In this document: in pieces, positions 22,918-25,905 of the stretch
Position numbering within the stretch: the first letter of the stretch is position 1
Layout: the number at the start of each line of letters is the position of its first letter
Source of the DNA: an uncultured Collinsella sp.
GTDB lineage: Bacteria > Actinomycetota > Coriobacteriia > Coriobacteriales > Coriobacteriaceae
Assembly (NCBI GenBank): GCA_900548255.1
Contig: URKH01000025.1
Span: 1 to 25,905, forward strand
DNA: 25,905 nt
Reading direction: 5' to 3'
Made by a program: the position numbers and the translations under genes
Notes under the pieces: model-generated
What the model was told of the DNA's origin: nothing
Database searches by the model: none
Seen by the model: only the letters and a program-made list of their open reading frames with translations

Positions 22918-22930
22918 TGCGGTGGGAGAC

Positions 22931-25905
<2,975 letters not shown>

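Overview
The window is about 26 kb of GC-rich (roughly 60 %), gene-dense bacterial DNA. Gene content suggests an anaerobic gut actinobacterium of the Collinsella/Coriobacteriia type: a pyruvate:ferredoxin oxidoreductase, a lone carbamate kinase, a cellobiose-type PTS with a phospho-beta-glucosidase, paralogous LytS/LytTR two-component systems and a UMF1-type transporter. This assignment is an inference from gene content and codon use; no rRNA or tRNA gene is present to test it.

Layout. Bases 1-175 hold no gene. Nearly everything from 176 to 11765 is on the minus strand: a YfcE-like phosphodiesterase; a glycosyltransferase / histidine kinase / LytTR regulator operon (740-4056) with an ATGA overlap; a UMF1/MFS transporter; a zinc-dependent phospholipase C-like protein; a second, paralogous histidine kinase / LytTR pair (6628-8793); and an amidohydrolase with its APC permease (8905-11765). 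A divergent plus-strand gene (12127-13161) encodes a membrane-anchored C39-like cysteine peptidase with a long Arg/Gln/Ser/Pro-rich cytoplasmic tail. Next comes a beta-glucoside PTS locus on the minus strand (13630-19126): PRD regulator, EIIA, EIIB, EIIC, 6-phospho-beta-glucosidase. Carbamate kinase follows (19560-20522). A compositionally different plus-strand AAA/DUF4143 ATPase lies at 21215-22576, preceded by tandem repeats and a possible gene remnant. The window ends in a minus-strand, 5'-incomplete pyruvate:ferredoxin oxidoreductase.

How the genes work together. The PTS locus would import and phosphorylate beta-glucosides, cleave them, and sense the flux through the PRD/EIIB/EIIA regulator. 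The permease and amidohydrolase probably form an uptake-and-hydrolysis pair for an amino-acid derivative. Carbamate kinase and PFOR fit fermentative energy metabolism. The two LytS/LytTR pairs resemble each other closely and lie about 5 kb apart, one co-transcribed with a glycosyltransferase, which hints at cell-surface regulation.

Most unusual content. (1) Two intergenic islands (13162-13583 and 19274-19462) share shuffled modules, including 52-bp palindromes, a 55-bp block and a 23-bp motif; one also carries a 62-bp tandem repeat bounded by 16-bp inverted repeats. (2) 34-bp direct repeats lie immediately before the DUF4143 ATPase. (3) A 119-bp near-perfect inverted repeat and two covarying REP-like hairpins lie between the ATPase and PFOR. 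(4) A terminator-like hairpin sits only a few bases before the ribosome binding site of the glycosyltransferase operon. (5) Codon use changes abruptly inside the PFOR gene near 25170, indicating either recombination or a chimeric contig end. No complete transposase, CRISPR array, rRNA or tRNA was seen.
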